DNA of 20,693 nt. It comes from a virus. The translations under genes were made by a program, and so were the position numbers. The notes below the pieces were generated by a model. It had not been told where the DNA came from. It worked only from the letters and a program-made list of their open reading frames with translations, and made no database searches. The stretch covers positions 1 through 20,693 of IMG/VR virus record IMGVR_UViG_3300048597_000639; one strand, given 5' to 3'. Below, piece by piece: positions 1 through 7,290 of this stretch; the first letter of the stretch is position 1; the number at the start of each line of letters is the position of its first letter.

Positions 1-1755
1 CTAGCCATCGAGCGTCCACGTGTCGTTGGACCCATCGGCATCGCCCGCGCCGGTGGGACTGATCCAGGACGTCCGCCCCGCACCCGAGACCACGAGCGCC
101 GTGATCGTGATGTCGCCGGTCATGGGGGCCGTGCCCCGGCCGCTGTTGCCCTCGCCCCCGATGACCGGACCACCGAACGGGGACACCAGGACATCCGCGC
201 AGACCGCCCACCCAAGGGTCGCGTGCCAGGCCGGCGCGATGGCGAGGAAGTTCGTGCCGCCATCGGCGATGAGCGACCCCGGCACCCACACCGTGCCGCC
301 TGCATCGCCGATCGTGCCGATGACCGTGAAGTCGCGCAGATGCGAGGGTGCCGCGTTCGCCCAGCCGACCAGGAACGTGCCGCCGTCCGCCACGCCGAGC
401 AGCGAGCCGAGCGCGCCGATCTCGACCCGGGCGCCCAGGATGCCCCCGATGCCCGACGCGCTCACCGTGTACCAGGCCTCCCAGGTGACACCACCCGGGC
501 CCCAGAGTCCACCCCCGAGCGGGCAGCCCGAGACGGAGTAGGCGGTGTTCTGGCTGATCCAGGAGCCGACGTACGGGGTGCCGGACGAGTAGAGGCCCGC
601 CCAGGCGTCCCCGACGAGCGAGTCGTGGCAGGACTGGCGGGCGGTCACCGCGAGCGTCGCGCCATCCGCCACATCCGCCTCGGCGTCACTGCTCGTGCCC
701 TTGCGCTTCCGGGTGTTCCGGTTCGTGACGTCCCGGTGGCTGGGGCGCCGGCGCCGGCGGTCGCGGAACCGGACCTCGCAGCGCAGGTAGGCCTCGCCGT
801 CCTCGTCGTGCGGATCGACCGCGGTGATGTCCACCGAGACGAGCACGATCGTCGTGTCGAGCGACCACAGGTCGTTCCGGAGGGTCGCCTTCATGCCGCC
901 GCGGAGGCCCGGCTCCCAGCAGACGAGCGAGCCGTCCACGACCGGTGCCGCCTGCTCCGCGAGCGCCCGGTCACCGGCCCGGCTGCGCTGGGTGCTGGTC
1001 CTGAGGTCCCCGTCGTTGACGCTCCGCTCCTGGCGGCCCCAGGTCGCGATCGCGCCGGAGTCCGTCACCCAGCTCTGGTCCGACTCCCCCTGGACGTACA
1101 CGGCGGTGGCGAGGTCGGTGGAGTCCCGGGCACGCCGGTACTCGGTGTAGGGGAACGAGGTGACGTGGTCGGGGCCCGTGTCATCGAGCGCGAACGGGGC
1201 CGAGACGACCTCGTCCCTCGCGAGGTGGAGGTCGGCGTCGAAGTCCAGGTGGTAGTGGAGGCGTGCCTCGTCGGCGACCTGGTCGAGCGCCTCCCGGACG
1301 GTCATCCCGTCGTAGGTCGCGGCATCGAGGGTCATCGAGGGTGGGTCCACGTGCGTGGTCGTGATCGAGAAGTTGAGGAACCCGAGGATCCACGCCACCC
1401 GGGCAGCGACGCTCTCGGCCGCACGCTCGGCGGGGTGGTCGATGACCGAATCGTCGAGCTTGGCGGTGTAGTCCTGGGCATCGAGGCCATACACCCGCGG
1501 ACCCACCTCGGACAGCTGCGATTCCTCGACCGCCTTCAGGTGCCCCGCGAAGATGCGGGTCCCGGCGAACGTGACCCAGACCCGGTCCTCCGGCGCGAAC
1601 ACCAGCGACGCGTCCCGGTCGACCACGGAGCAGGAGAACGTGGCGAGGTCCTCGGGGTGCGCCTCGGAGATGAGCACCGAGTCGAGGGTCGGCCAGAAGT
1701 CGAAGCCGCGGGTCTGGTTCCGGAACCGCCAGGCACCACGGCTGGGGTAGGTCAC
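1..1755 (-). CDS. Phage tail hub / baseplate protein with C-terminal accessory domain
   Basis: Probable tail-tip (baseplate hub) protein of a siphophage, 584 aa, complete with a TAG stop at the window edge. It follows the tape measure gene with a 4-base GTGA overlap, the usual place for Dit/hub proteins. The N-terminal part (about residues 1-330) is beta-rich and contains a hub-like strand pattern near residues 58-76 (RVWVTFAGTRIFAGHLKAVE). A very basic linker sits at about 329-352 (runs of Arg, then RKRK). The remaining 230 residues are Gly/Ala/Trp-rich and lack the upstream pattern, so they are probably a separate exposed domain, perhaps receptor or carbohydrate binding. The hub role is inferred from position and N-terminal style; the C-terminal function is unknown to me. 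Confidence 0.72.
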   Translation of the reverse strand: MTYPSRGAWRFRNQTRGFDFWPTLDSVLISEAHPEDLATFSCSVVDRDASLVFAPEDRVWVTFAGTRIFAGHLKAVEESQLSEVGPRVYGLDAQDYTAKLDDSVIDHPAERAAESVAARVAWILGFLNFSITTTHVDPPSMTLDAATYDGMTVREALDQVADEARLHYHLDFDADLHLARDEVVSAPFALDDTGPDHVTSFPYTEYRRARDSTDLATAVYVQGESDQSWVTDSGAIATWGRQERSVNDGDLRTSTQRSRAGDRALAEQAAPVVDGSLVCWEPGLRGGMKATLRNDLWSLDTTIVLVSVDITAVDPHDEDGEAYLRCEVRFRDRRRRRPSHRDVTNRNTRKRKGTSSDAEADVADGATLAVTARQSCHDSLVGDAWAGLYSSGTPYVGSWISQNTAYSVSGCPLGGGLWGPGGVTWEAWYTVSASGIGGILGARVEIGALGSLLGVADGGTFLVGWANAAPSHLRDFTVIGTIGDAGGTVWVPGSLIADGGTNFLAIAPAWHATLGWAVCADVLVSPFGGPVIGGEGNSGRGTAPMTGDITITALVVSGAGRTSWISPTGAGDADGSNDTWTLDG

Positions 1756-4436
1756 GAGGGCGACCCCACGAGGCGGCGATCCCGTCGGCGCAGGTGCCGG
1801 CGGCGCTCCATCCGCCGCTCGAGCTCATCGAGCCCGGCGTCGTTCGCGATCAGCGTGCCGACGTGGATGTGGACCTCGCCACCACGCCCGCCGCCACCGA
1901 CGGCGCCCACGGCGGCCCACGTGGCGCGGTCCGGTCCCCGCTGGTCCATCCACGCAGGCGCGCCCGGGTGGGGCGTCAGTGCGGCACCCATGCGCGCCCC
2001 CATCCGCTCGACGTCGCCGACCTTCCGCTCCATCGGTCCGAGCCAGTTCTGGACGAGGTGCGGGCCCCACGAGCGGATCGTGGACAGGGGCCCCGTCCGG
2101 GGTGGGTGGCTGAAGCCGACCATCCGGTGGGTGGCGGCCGCGAGGTTCCGGGCCGCGGCCTCGGCAGCCGCCTCCTGGCTCGCGATCCCCGAGGCGAACA
2201 GGGATCCCGCATGCGAACCCCACCGGTAGGCGGGGAGCGACGAGAGCGGCCCCGTGACCGCGGACTTCACGTCGGACGCGGCGGATCGCGTGTCGCCGAC
2301 GCTGGACGAGAGCGCATCGGGCAGCGCGGACGCAGTCCGGTCCGCATCCTTGGCCACGCGGCGGGCGGTCGCATCGACCTGGGAGGTCACAGCGGTCCGG
2401 AGCCGGTGGGCATTGCGTCGAGCGTCCCTCGCCATCCGGCGGAACGAGCCGCCGACCTTCACGCCGGCCGCCGCGAGGTCGGCCTTGACCTCTCCCATCG
2501 TCTTCGTGGTCGTGCCTCGGAACTCCGCCTGCGCGGCGCTCACCTTGGCCAGCTGGTCCTGCCAGTAGGTCGCGGCGAGCGGATCGTTGGCGATGATCGA
2601 ACGGCGCAGCATCCGGGTGGCGTGGTCGACCGCCTTTCCGAACTCCTTGAGGCGTGCGGCCCGGCTCATGATCGTGGGGCCCTTCGCGAGGGCCGACGCC
2701 ACGGTGTCCCAGGCGCCGGCCACCTTCGAGGCGGAGCCGGCGATCCCATCTCGGATGCCCTGCGCCGCCTCGGAGCCGACCGCGTTGCCGGCCTTCCGCA
2801 CCGCGCCCGCGTTCTGCTTCGCGCCGGCCGCGACGTTGGCGGTGACCTTGGCGCCGGCCGCCGCGGAGGCGCTGGCCGCGGTGTCGGCCGGGAGCTGGGC
2901 GAGGTAGGTCTCGAGGGCCTGGATCTGCTCCTGGTTGACCTGGGCGGGGTTGGCGCCGAACAGGCCGTCGATGGCCGAGCCGAGCACGTTGCCCTTGGCG
3001 AAGTCGGCGAACCCGTAGACGGCACCTTGGATGCCATCGAGGTTCTCGGGGATCGCCTTGAGCGCGGCGAGCTTCTGCTCCGCCTCGGCACGGGAAGGTG
3101 CCTCGGCGAGCAGCTTCTTCATCGAGTCGCTGATGCCCGCGGCGGCCTCGACGTTCTGTTGCCGCACCTCGCCCAGCTGCTTCAGCTCGTCGGCGATGAG
3201 CAGCGCGAGGCCGACACCGGCGGCCGCCTTGAACGCCATGCCGAACTTCCCGCCCGCCATGCCGCCCAGCGACGACGCCGCGTCACCCAGCTTCGAGGCG
3301 AGCGGGCCGAAGAGCCGGTCGGCGACGCCGACGGCACCCGCCATCGCGGACGAGAACGCCTTCCCGGCGCGGGTCCCGAGCCCCTTGAACAGCGGGCCGA
3401 TCGCGCGGTCGAGCCCCAGGCTCTTCCCGAAAGTGATGGCGCTCACGGCGCCCGTGAGCACCGGGCCGACCTGCATCCCGAAGCCGCGCAGGATCGCCAG
3501 GCCCTGGTTGACCGCGAGCTTCAGCTTCGAGGTGAAGGTGGAGTCGAGGGCCGCCGCGGCGTCCTCGGTGCGTCCCGTCACATCGTCGAGCTGGAAGCCG
3601 AAGCGAGACAGGTCGCCACCGGAAGTCTGGAGGGCCTGCGCGAGCTTGGGCCCGGCCTTGGCGCCGAACAGGTCGATCGCCTTCTGGGCCCGCTCGAAGG
3701 GGTCGGCGGTCCGGGCGACGTCGACCAGGAGCGCCTGCAGCTCCTCGGGGGACTTCACCTTGCCGAGGGCCTTGGTGATGCCCGTCACGCCAGCGCTCGC
3801 ATCGACGCCCGCCGCGTTGAACAGGTTGATGAGCTCGGTGCCCTGCTGCCACTGCATGTTGGCGGCCTGGAGCACGGGCGCCATCTTCGCGAGCAGGTCC
3901 TGCGATTCGGTGATCGACCCGCCATACGTCTGCTGCCCGGCGATGAGGGTGTCCATGATCGCGTTCGTGTCGGCCGCGGTCAGGTTCCAGGCATCGAGGA
4001 TGTCGTCGAACGCGAGCACCGCATCCGACCCCTGCCCGGTCGCGCGCTCGTAACGGAGGAACGACGCGAGGCTCGCATCCGCGGCCTCCCCGGTCAGGCC
4101 GAGGTCGGTGCGGATCTTCGTCGCCGAGGCCGCGATGTCGTCCATCGCGACGAGGGACGAGCCGGCCGCCGCGTTGACGGAGTCCGCGAAGTGGCGGGCC
4201 TCCTCGGCCGATGCCCCGGTCGCCGCCTGGAACGCCGCGGCGCGATCCTCCATCTCGAGCGCACCCTTGGCCGCGAACGCGAGGCCACCGCCGATGAGGG
4301 AACCCGCCACCTTCATGGCCGTGCCCGCACCGGTGGACAGGCCGCCGATGGACTTCTCGGCCCGGGCGACACCCTGCTCCACGCCGGTGGCATCGAGCCC
4401 GAGCTTGATCAGCAGCGACGCGATCGTGCCGGGCAT
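1752..4436 (-). CDS. Phage tail tape measure protein
   Basis: Tape measure protein, 894 aa from the ATG at 4436; a TTG at 4451 is an alternative start. It sets tail length inside the tube during assembly. It is Ala-rich and largely helical. The N-terminal half resembles the TP901-type minor tail core: a small-residue hydrophobic stretch near residues 40-60, then EDRAAAFQAATGASAEEA and regular amphipathic helices. The middle holds further hydrophobic stretches, and the C-terminus ends in a typical tape measure tail (EVHIHVGTLIANDAGLDELE). At about 1.5 angstrom per residue it predicts a tail near 130 nm. The ATG sits in a TGATG junction, as elsewhere in this operon, although the gene directly upstream is now a lipoprotein on the other strand. 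Confidence 0.93.
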   Translation of the reverse strand: MPGTIASLLIKLGLDATGVEQGVARAEKSIGGLSTGAGTAMKVAGSLIGGGLAFAAKGALEMEDRAAAFQAATGASAEEARHFADSVNAAAGSSLVAMDDIAASATKIRTDLGLTGEAADASLASFLRYERATGQGSDAVLAFDDILDAWNLTAADTNAIMDTLIAGQQTYGGSITESQDLLAKMAPVLQAANMQWQQGTELINLFNAAGVDASAGVTGITKALGKVKSPEELQALLVDVARTADPFERAQKAIDLFGAKAGPKLAQALQTSGGDLSRFGFQLDDVTGRTEDAAAALDSTFTSKLKLAVNQGLAILRGFGMQVGPVLTGAVSAITFGKSLGLDRAIGPLFKGLGTRAGKAFSSAMAGAVGVADRLFGPLASKLGDAASSLGGMAGGKFGMAFKAAAGVGLALLIADELKQLGEVRQQNVEAAAGISDSMKKLLAEAPSRAEAEQKLAALKAIPENLDGIQGAVYGFADFAKGNVLGSAIDGLFGANPAQVNQEQIQALETYLAQLPADTAASASAAAGAKVTANVAAGAKQNAGAVRKAGNAVGSEAAQGIRDGIAGSASKVAGAWDTVASALAKGPTIMSRAARLKEFGKAVDHATRMLRRSIIANDPLAATYWQDQLAKVSAAQAEFRGTTTKTMGEVKADLAAAGVKVGGSFRRMARDARRNAHRLRTAVTSQVDATARRVAKDADRTASALPDALSSSVGDTRSAASDVKSAVTGPLSSLPAYRWGSHAGSLFASGIASQEAAAEAAARNLAAATHRMVGFSHPPRTGPLSTIRSWGPHLVQNWLGPMERKVGDVERMGARMGAALTPHPGAPAWMDQRGPDRATWAAVGAVGGGGRGGEVHIHVGTLIANDAGLDELERRMERRRHLRRRDRRLVGSPS

Positions 4437-4486
4437 CAGAAGTGCACCCAAGCGGCGTACTTGACCGGGCCGAGCGCGCCGGGCAT
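4436..4486 (-). CDS. Possible 16-codon leader or gene remnant before the tape measure gene
   Basis: A short ATG-initiated frame, MPGALGPVKYAAWVHF, whose TGA overlaps the tape measure ATG as TGATG, the same coupling arrangement used at five other junctions in this operon. It may be a true leader peptide, or the surviving 3' end of a small gene that once stood between the tail chaperones and the tape measure gene and was disrupted when the opposite-strand lipoprotein was inserted. It is very short, so chance is quite possible. Confidence 0.25.
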   Translation of the reverse strand: MPGALGPVKYAAWVHF

Positions 4487-4489
4487 GGT
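4461..4489 (+). promoter_or_regulatory. Possible promoter of the tail-module lipoprotein
   Basis: TTGACC at 4461-4466, a 17-base spacer, then CATGGT at 4484-4489. The -35 matches 5 of 6 bases and the -10 only 3 of 6. A start point 7 bases beyond the -10 would fall at the GTG codon at 4496, so the transcript could be leaderless; no good Shine-Dalgarno sequence precedes that codon. The hexamers were read by eye; no transcript evidence is available. Confidence 0.3.
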
Positions 4490-4495
4490 GTCAAG

Positions 4496-4909
4496 GTGAA
4501 GCGGATGCTGCTGCTGGCGGTACTGGTGACTGCGTGCTCCGGGACACCGGCACCCACACCCTCCCGGACCCTGGGGCCGGGCGAGCGTTGGCTGCCGGTC
4601 GCGGACATGCCCGAGGTGTGCGCCGGGACGGGCCTGGATGGCGTGACGCTGCACGGGTCTCCTGACGATTCTCGGGTGACCTGGGTGGAGTTCGCGGGCC
4701 ACAGCCGACGGGAGATCGCTTGGCCGCTGGGTTTCTCCGCGCGGTTCAATCCCGCCCTCGAGGTGCTCGACGGCCGGGGTCACGTGATCGCCACAGAGGG
4801 CACGCAGGTGGTCGGGCAATGCCCTACCCGAGACAGCAAGATCATGCTGGTGACCGAGATGGAGTACCCGCTGCCGACGCCGAGCATCGAGGCGTCTGCT
4901 GCGACCTGA
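4496..4909 (+). CDS. Small lipoprotein, moron inside the tail module
   Basis: Putative 137-aa secreted lipoprotein on the strand opposite to all surrounding tail genes. From the GTG at 4496 it begins MKRMLLLAVLVTACSG: a short basic n-region, a hydrophobic core, and a lipobox VTAC with the lipidated Cys at residue 14. The mature part starts with a Pro/Thr-rich spacer, carries two further Cys (EVC and GQC) that could pair, and is otherwise a small beta-rich domain I cannot assign. A lysogenic-conversion or superinfection-exclusion role is suggested by analogy with phage-encoded lipoproteins that block incoming phages, but nothing in the sequence proves it. An upstream in-frame GTG at 4442 would add residues that spoil the signal peptide. 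Confidence 0.68.
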   Translation: MKRMLLLAVLVTACSGTPAPTPSRTLGPGERWLPVADMPEVCAGTGLDGVTLHGSPDDSRVTWVEFAGHSRREIAWPLGFSARFNPALEVLDGRGHVIATEGTQVVGQCPTRDSKIMLVTEMEYPLPTPSIEASAAT

Positions 4910-4914
4910 CCTCG

Positions 4915-5256
4915 TCACCGCTTCCGGATGCCGCCGAACGCGGCCATCGCCGCGTCGATGCGCGGCCGCAGGTCGGCGACCTCCCCCGAACGGCGTGGCA
5001 CGCGGTTCGGCAGGAAGTCCCCGGGCGACCACGGGGTCTTGCGTCGCTTCGGGTCCCGGTTGACGTTCGCGATCAGCGCGAGCAGCTGCGCCAGCCGCTG
5101 GTCGTCCGCCCCGGAGCCGAAGGGCTCCAGGCGGGCATAGGCCATCCACTCCGCGAACTCCCGGCTGGAGACCGCGGCCTGGCAGGCGGCGACCGACCGA
5201 TGTCCGAGCGCCAGCGTCAGTCGGAACCAGAACCGACGCTCGGGTCTTCCCCCAGT
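4915..5256 (-). CDS. Tail assembly chaperone T region (expressed as G-T by -1 frameshift)
   Basis: This open frame has no proper start of its own. It is the -1 frame relative to the upstream chaperone, opens right after a TGA at 5257-5259 and ends at TGA 4915-4917. It encodes a recognisable tail chaperone T segment: EFAEWMAYARLEPFG, then LLALIANVNRDPKRRKTPWSPGDF, a pattern common to gpT-like extensions of siphophages. Slippage on the GGGGGAA heptamer at 5253-5247 would join residue 134 of G to 111 residues of T, giving a protein of about 245 aa. The internal ATG at 5145 is unlikely to be the real start. In lambda-type phages G and G-T coat the tape measure protein during assembly and are absent from the virion. 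Confidence 0.8.
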   Translation of the reverse strand, partial: TGGRPERRFWFRLTLALGHRSVAACQAAVSSREFAEWMAYARLEPFGSGADDQRLAQLLALIANVNRDPKRRKTPWSPGDFLPNRVPRRSGEVADLRPRIDAAMAAFGGIRKR

Positions 5257-5651
5257 TCACGGGTCAGCTCCTCGACCTCGTCCTCGGCCAGTCCGGAGAG
5301 TCGCTGCGCCACCCGGAACACGCGCTGGAGGGCCGCGGCGTTCTTGCGTCCCAGCGCCTCGACCTGGGTGTCGCTGAACACCCGGCTGTCATCGGCCCTG
5401 CGCACCGACTGGGCCACGAGCTTGGCGCGCATGTTCCGGAGGTTGATCTCCCGGTCCTTGCCGCGGGTCTGGAGGAGCGACGCCTCGAAGGCATCCCGTT
5501 CCGTCCCGGTGAGCGAGCGGACGCGGAGGCGGAAGCCCCATTCCGGGACCTCCACCTCCTCGCTCGTGAGGTCGGGCAGGTCGAGGATCGACGCCGCGTC
5601 CTCGAGCAGGGGCAGGACGGTGGGTGCCGCGATCGCGGCCTTCGTGCCCAT
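5217..5651 (-). CDS. Tail assembly chaperone G
   Basis: Tail assembly chaperone, 144 aa, between the major tail protein and the tape measure gene, the invariant location of this class. It is acidic, with the pattern EVPEWGFRLRVRSLTGTERDAFEASL near residues 30-60, typical of actinophage-style gpG proteins, followed by charged helices and an acidic C-terminus. Its ATG at 5651 overlaps the stop of the major tail gene as TGATG; a GTG at 5654 is possible. The C-terminal codons contain the GGGGGAA slip site used to make the G-T fusion. Confidence 0.82.
   Translation of the reverse strand: MGTKAAIAAPTVLPLLEDAASILDLPDLTSEEVEVPEWGFRLRVRSLTGTERDAFEASLLQTRGKDREINLRNMRAKLVAQSVRRADDSRVFSDTQVEALGRKNAAALQRVFRVAQRLSGLAEDEVEELTRELGEDPSVGSGSD
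5247..5253 (-). promoter_or_regulatory. Predicted -1 ribosomal frameshift site GGGGGAA
   Basis: In the G frame the codons read CTG GGG GAA GAC. Moving back one base re-pairs the GGG tRNA perfectly on GGG, while the GAA tRNA re-pairs only in part on GGA. The site lies inside the only stretch (5256 to 5219) where both the G frame and the T frame are open, which is what a working G/G-T frameshift requires. No other candidate heptamer of comparable quality is visible there. Confidence 0.62.
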
Positions 5652-6067
5652 CACGGTGCCGGCGGTGCGAACACGGGCGCACCGGACGGTCGGAGCGTCA
5701 CGTCCGCACTCAGGTGCCCGTCCACCGGCGCCGAGTTGCTGAACCCGGTGACGTAGGCGGAGAACGTCCAGGTGCTGCCGTCGGGGTAGGTCAGGACGTA
5801 GCTGTCGAGGGAGCGATCCGCCCAGGCCGCCAGCAGCCCGGTGTCGTTGTCGTGGGAGGGGTCCGACGGCAGGAACACCAGCGGGAACGTGATCTCGCCC
5901 GTGCGCTTGATGGTCGGGATGAACTCCTCGACCCCATCGGGGCTGTCGTGGTTGGTGATCTCGTCGGTGTCGGTCGACAGGTCCGGACCACTGATGTCCT
6001 GGACCTGCGCGATGTGCTGGAGCCCACGCTTGAGCGTGGTGCCGAGCGTGCCGATGGCCTCGCTCAC
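5651..6067 (-). CDS. Major tail (tube) protein
   Basis: Major tail protein, 138 aa, polymerising into the siphophage tail tube. It begins MSEAIGTLGTTLKRG and contains IKRTGEITFPLVFLPSDPSHDN near residue 53-75 and LDSYVLTYPDGSTWTFSAYVTGFSNSAPVDGHLSADVTLRPSG towards the end. That last pattern (strand, turn, A-x-V-x-G-F, then a second strand set ending in a TLRPSG-like motif) is typical of lambda gpV/phi-like tube proteins. The GTG start at 6067 is set by a very strong Shine-Dalgarno AAAGGAGG eight bases upstream, in a 28-base gap, consistent with the high output this protein needs. Confidence 0.9.
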   Translation of the reverse strand: MSEAIGTLGTTLKRGLQHIAQVQDISGPDLSTDTDEITNHDSPDGVEEFIPTIKRTGEITFPLVFLPSDPSHDNDTGLLAAWADRSLDSYVLTYPDGSTWTFSAYVTGFSNSAPVDGHLSADVTLRPSGAPVFAPPAP

Positions 6068-6075
6068 GGGAGGTG

Positions 6076-6083
6076 CCTCCTTT
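6076..6083 (-). promoter_or_regulatory. Strong ribosome binding site of the major tail gene
   Basis: AAAGGAGG on the minus strand, eight bases before the GTG start at 6067. It is one of only two near-consensus Shine-Dalgarno sites in the late operon. The other is AAGGAG before the major capsid gene. Confidence 0.8.
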
Positions 6084-6095
6084 CAGGCTGGGTGG

Positions 6096-6503
6096 TCATG
6101 GGATGCGGGTCCACTGGACGACGACGTCGAGCATCCGGCGGTAGCGCCCGACGTCCGGGCGCCAGTCATCGATCGAGGTGTCCACCAGCGCCGAGGCGAT
6201 CGGGACGGGCCCCCAGGTGCCGGTGAAGCCGTCCACCACCTGCTTGACCTCCGTCGCCAGCAGCTCCGCCGCCCGGGCCGATTCCGCCCAGCAGGCGATC
6301 TGGATGCGGGAGCGCTGGAACGACGCGCCCGCGCCATCGCCCGAGTGGGCATCGCCGTGGCTGTGGAGCGGGCCCTCGCCGCCGACGAGCTGGTAGACGA
6401 CGGCGGGCAGCGTCGCACCCTGGGGCAGCGTGAGCGGGTACACCCGATCGCCGACCGAGAGCACCGACGAGAGGTGGGCGTACAGGCCGTCGCCGAGGAT
6501 CAT
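6096..6503 (-). CDS. Tail terminator / tail completion protein (DUF3168-like)
   Basis: 135-aa protein of the DUF3168/lambda gpU-like group, expected to cap the tail at the head-proximal end. It starts MILGDGLYAHLSSVLSVGDRVYPLTLPQGATLPAVVYQLV, a characteristic opening for this family (short helix, then R-V-Y-P-x-x-x-P-x-x-A-x-x-P-x-V-V-Y). Later it has a central strand RIQIACWAES followed by a helix with V-x-x-V-V-D-G-F, and a C-terminal strand LDVVVQW. The start overlaps the preceding gene's stop by ATGA. Its place directly before the major tail gene fits. Confidence 0.85.
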   Translation of the reverse strand: MILGDGLYAHLSSVLSVGDRVYPLTLPQGATLPAVVYQLVGGEGPLHSHGDAHSGDGAGASFQRSRIQIACWAESARAAELLATEVKQVVDGFTGTWGPVPIASALVDTSIDDWRPDVGRYRRMLDVVVQWTRIP

Positions 6504-6973
6504 CTGGCGACCCCCTCCGTCGCCTTGGCCAGCACATCCCCCGCGGCCTGGACGGCACGCTCCGCCGAGGCGTCGAACGCGGGTCGGGCGGAGGGCTCGG
6601 CCGGTCGGTCGGCGTCCCCGAACTCGAGGCGCGCGGCGTAGGCGATGGGCTGGTCGGCGTCGTCGAGTCCGGCCACCTTCCGGGGTCCGACCGAGCCCGA
6701 GGCGCCGGCCTTGGTCTTCGCGGCCCTGGTCGCGCCGTCCAGCGAGTGCTGGTAGTTGGCATCGAGGACCGGGACGCGCGACCGCCATTCCGTGGCGATC
6801 ACGCCGCCGGCGGCCTGCAGCGCATCCTTGGACGCCTTCACCCGGACCGCGTCGTGGAGCCGGGTGAGGGCCGCCGCCAGCTCCGGACCGCCTTCCAGCG
6901 TCGCCTGGAACTTCGTGGACATGACCCGACCACGGCGGCCGATGACGTTGCTGATCCGGACGGCGCGGGCCAT
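6500..6973 (-). CDS. HK97 gp10-like head-tail joining protein
   Basis: 157-aa protein of the HK97 gp10 type, a neck component. After a short basic N-terminus it reads GGPELAAALTRLHDAVRVKASKDALQAAGGVIATEWRSRVP, the usual helix of this family, followed by a Gly-rich turn (GASGSVGPRK), then IAYAARLEFGDADRPAEPSARPAFDAS, the conserved E-F-G ... P-A-R-P-(A/F) signature. The ATG at 6973 sits in a TGATG overlap with the upstream gene; a second ATG at 6922 would remove 17 basic residues and cannot be excluded. Confidence 0.82.
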   Translation of the reverse strand: MARAVRISNVIGRRGRVMSTKFQATLEGGPELAAALTRLHDAVRVKASKDALQAAGGVIATEWRSRVPVLDANYQHSLDGATRAAKTKAGASGSVGPRKVAGLDDADQPIAYAARLEFGDADRPAEPSARPAFDASAERAVQAAGDVLAKATEGVAR

Positions 6974-7290
6974 CAGGTGGCCACCTTCCGGGCGACCAGC
7001 ACCGTCTCGCGCCGGCCCAGGGTCGGTGCGACCCGGACGATGTCGTAGACGGCGATGCCGTCCAGCACCACCATCTCGGGCCGGATCTGCGGGTGGTGAC
7101 CGGCCAAGACGATGTCGAAGCGGTCCTCGATGGTGACGAGGTCCGGGTCCCGCGTCTCGTCGACCGCGGGCACGATGGTCGCCGCCACCGAGGCGAGCCC
7201 GGGCACCGTCACGTGGGTGTGGGTAACACCACCGGCGGGATCGCGGACCTCCACGGACGACTGGATGGCGACGCGGGTGCGGTAGCGCAT
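6973..7290 (-). CDS. Head closure / head-tail stopper protein
   Basis: 105-aa beta-rich protein in the head-closure slot between the gp6-like adaptor and the gp10-like protein. It runs RTRVAIQSSVEVRDPAGGVT, then VAATIVPAVDETRDPDLVTIEDRFDIVLAGHHPQIRPEMVVLDGIAVYDIVRVAPTLGRRETVLVARKV. The second part has the strand order and V-x-V-L-D-G ... Y-D-I-V-R-V pattern seen in SPP1 gp16/HK97 gp7-like stoppers. A 1-base TGATG overlap couples it to the adaptor gene. The assignment rests on position and fold-like pattern rather than on a unique motif. Confidence 0.72.
   Translation of the reverse strand: MRYRTRVAIQSSVEVRDPAGGVTHTHVTVPGLASVAATIVPAVDETRDPDLVTIEDRFDIVLAGHHPQIRPEMVVLDGIAVYDIVRVAPTLGRRETVLVARKVAT

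Noticed and set aside
223-2229. A 668-residue open frame on the plus strand, antisense to the hub protein
   Set aside because: Low-complexity Arg/Val/Gly composition, no ribosome site, and it overlaps two clear tail genes on the other strand.
1794-4499. A 901-residue open frame on the plus strand, antisense to the tape measure gene
   Set aside because: It is a high-GC shadow: Arg/Gly/Asp/Val-rich, no domain pattern, and the tape measure protein on the other strand is clear.
4915-5145. Separate gene starting at the ATG at 5145 for the tail chaperone T segment
   Set aside because: It would leave out the conserved sequence just upstream in the same frame (SREFAEW), and the -1 frameshift explains the arrangement better.
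4436-5260. A 274-residue minus-strand open frame across the chaperone and lipoprotein region
   Set aside because: Most of it is in the wrong frame for the chaperones and antisense to the lipoprotein. Only its last 16 codons were kept, as a possible leader or remnant.
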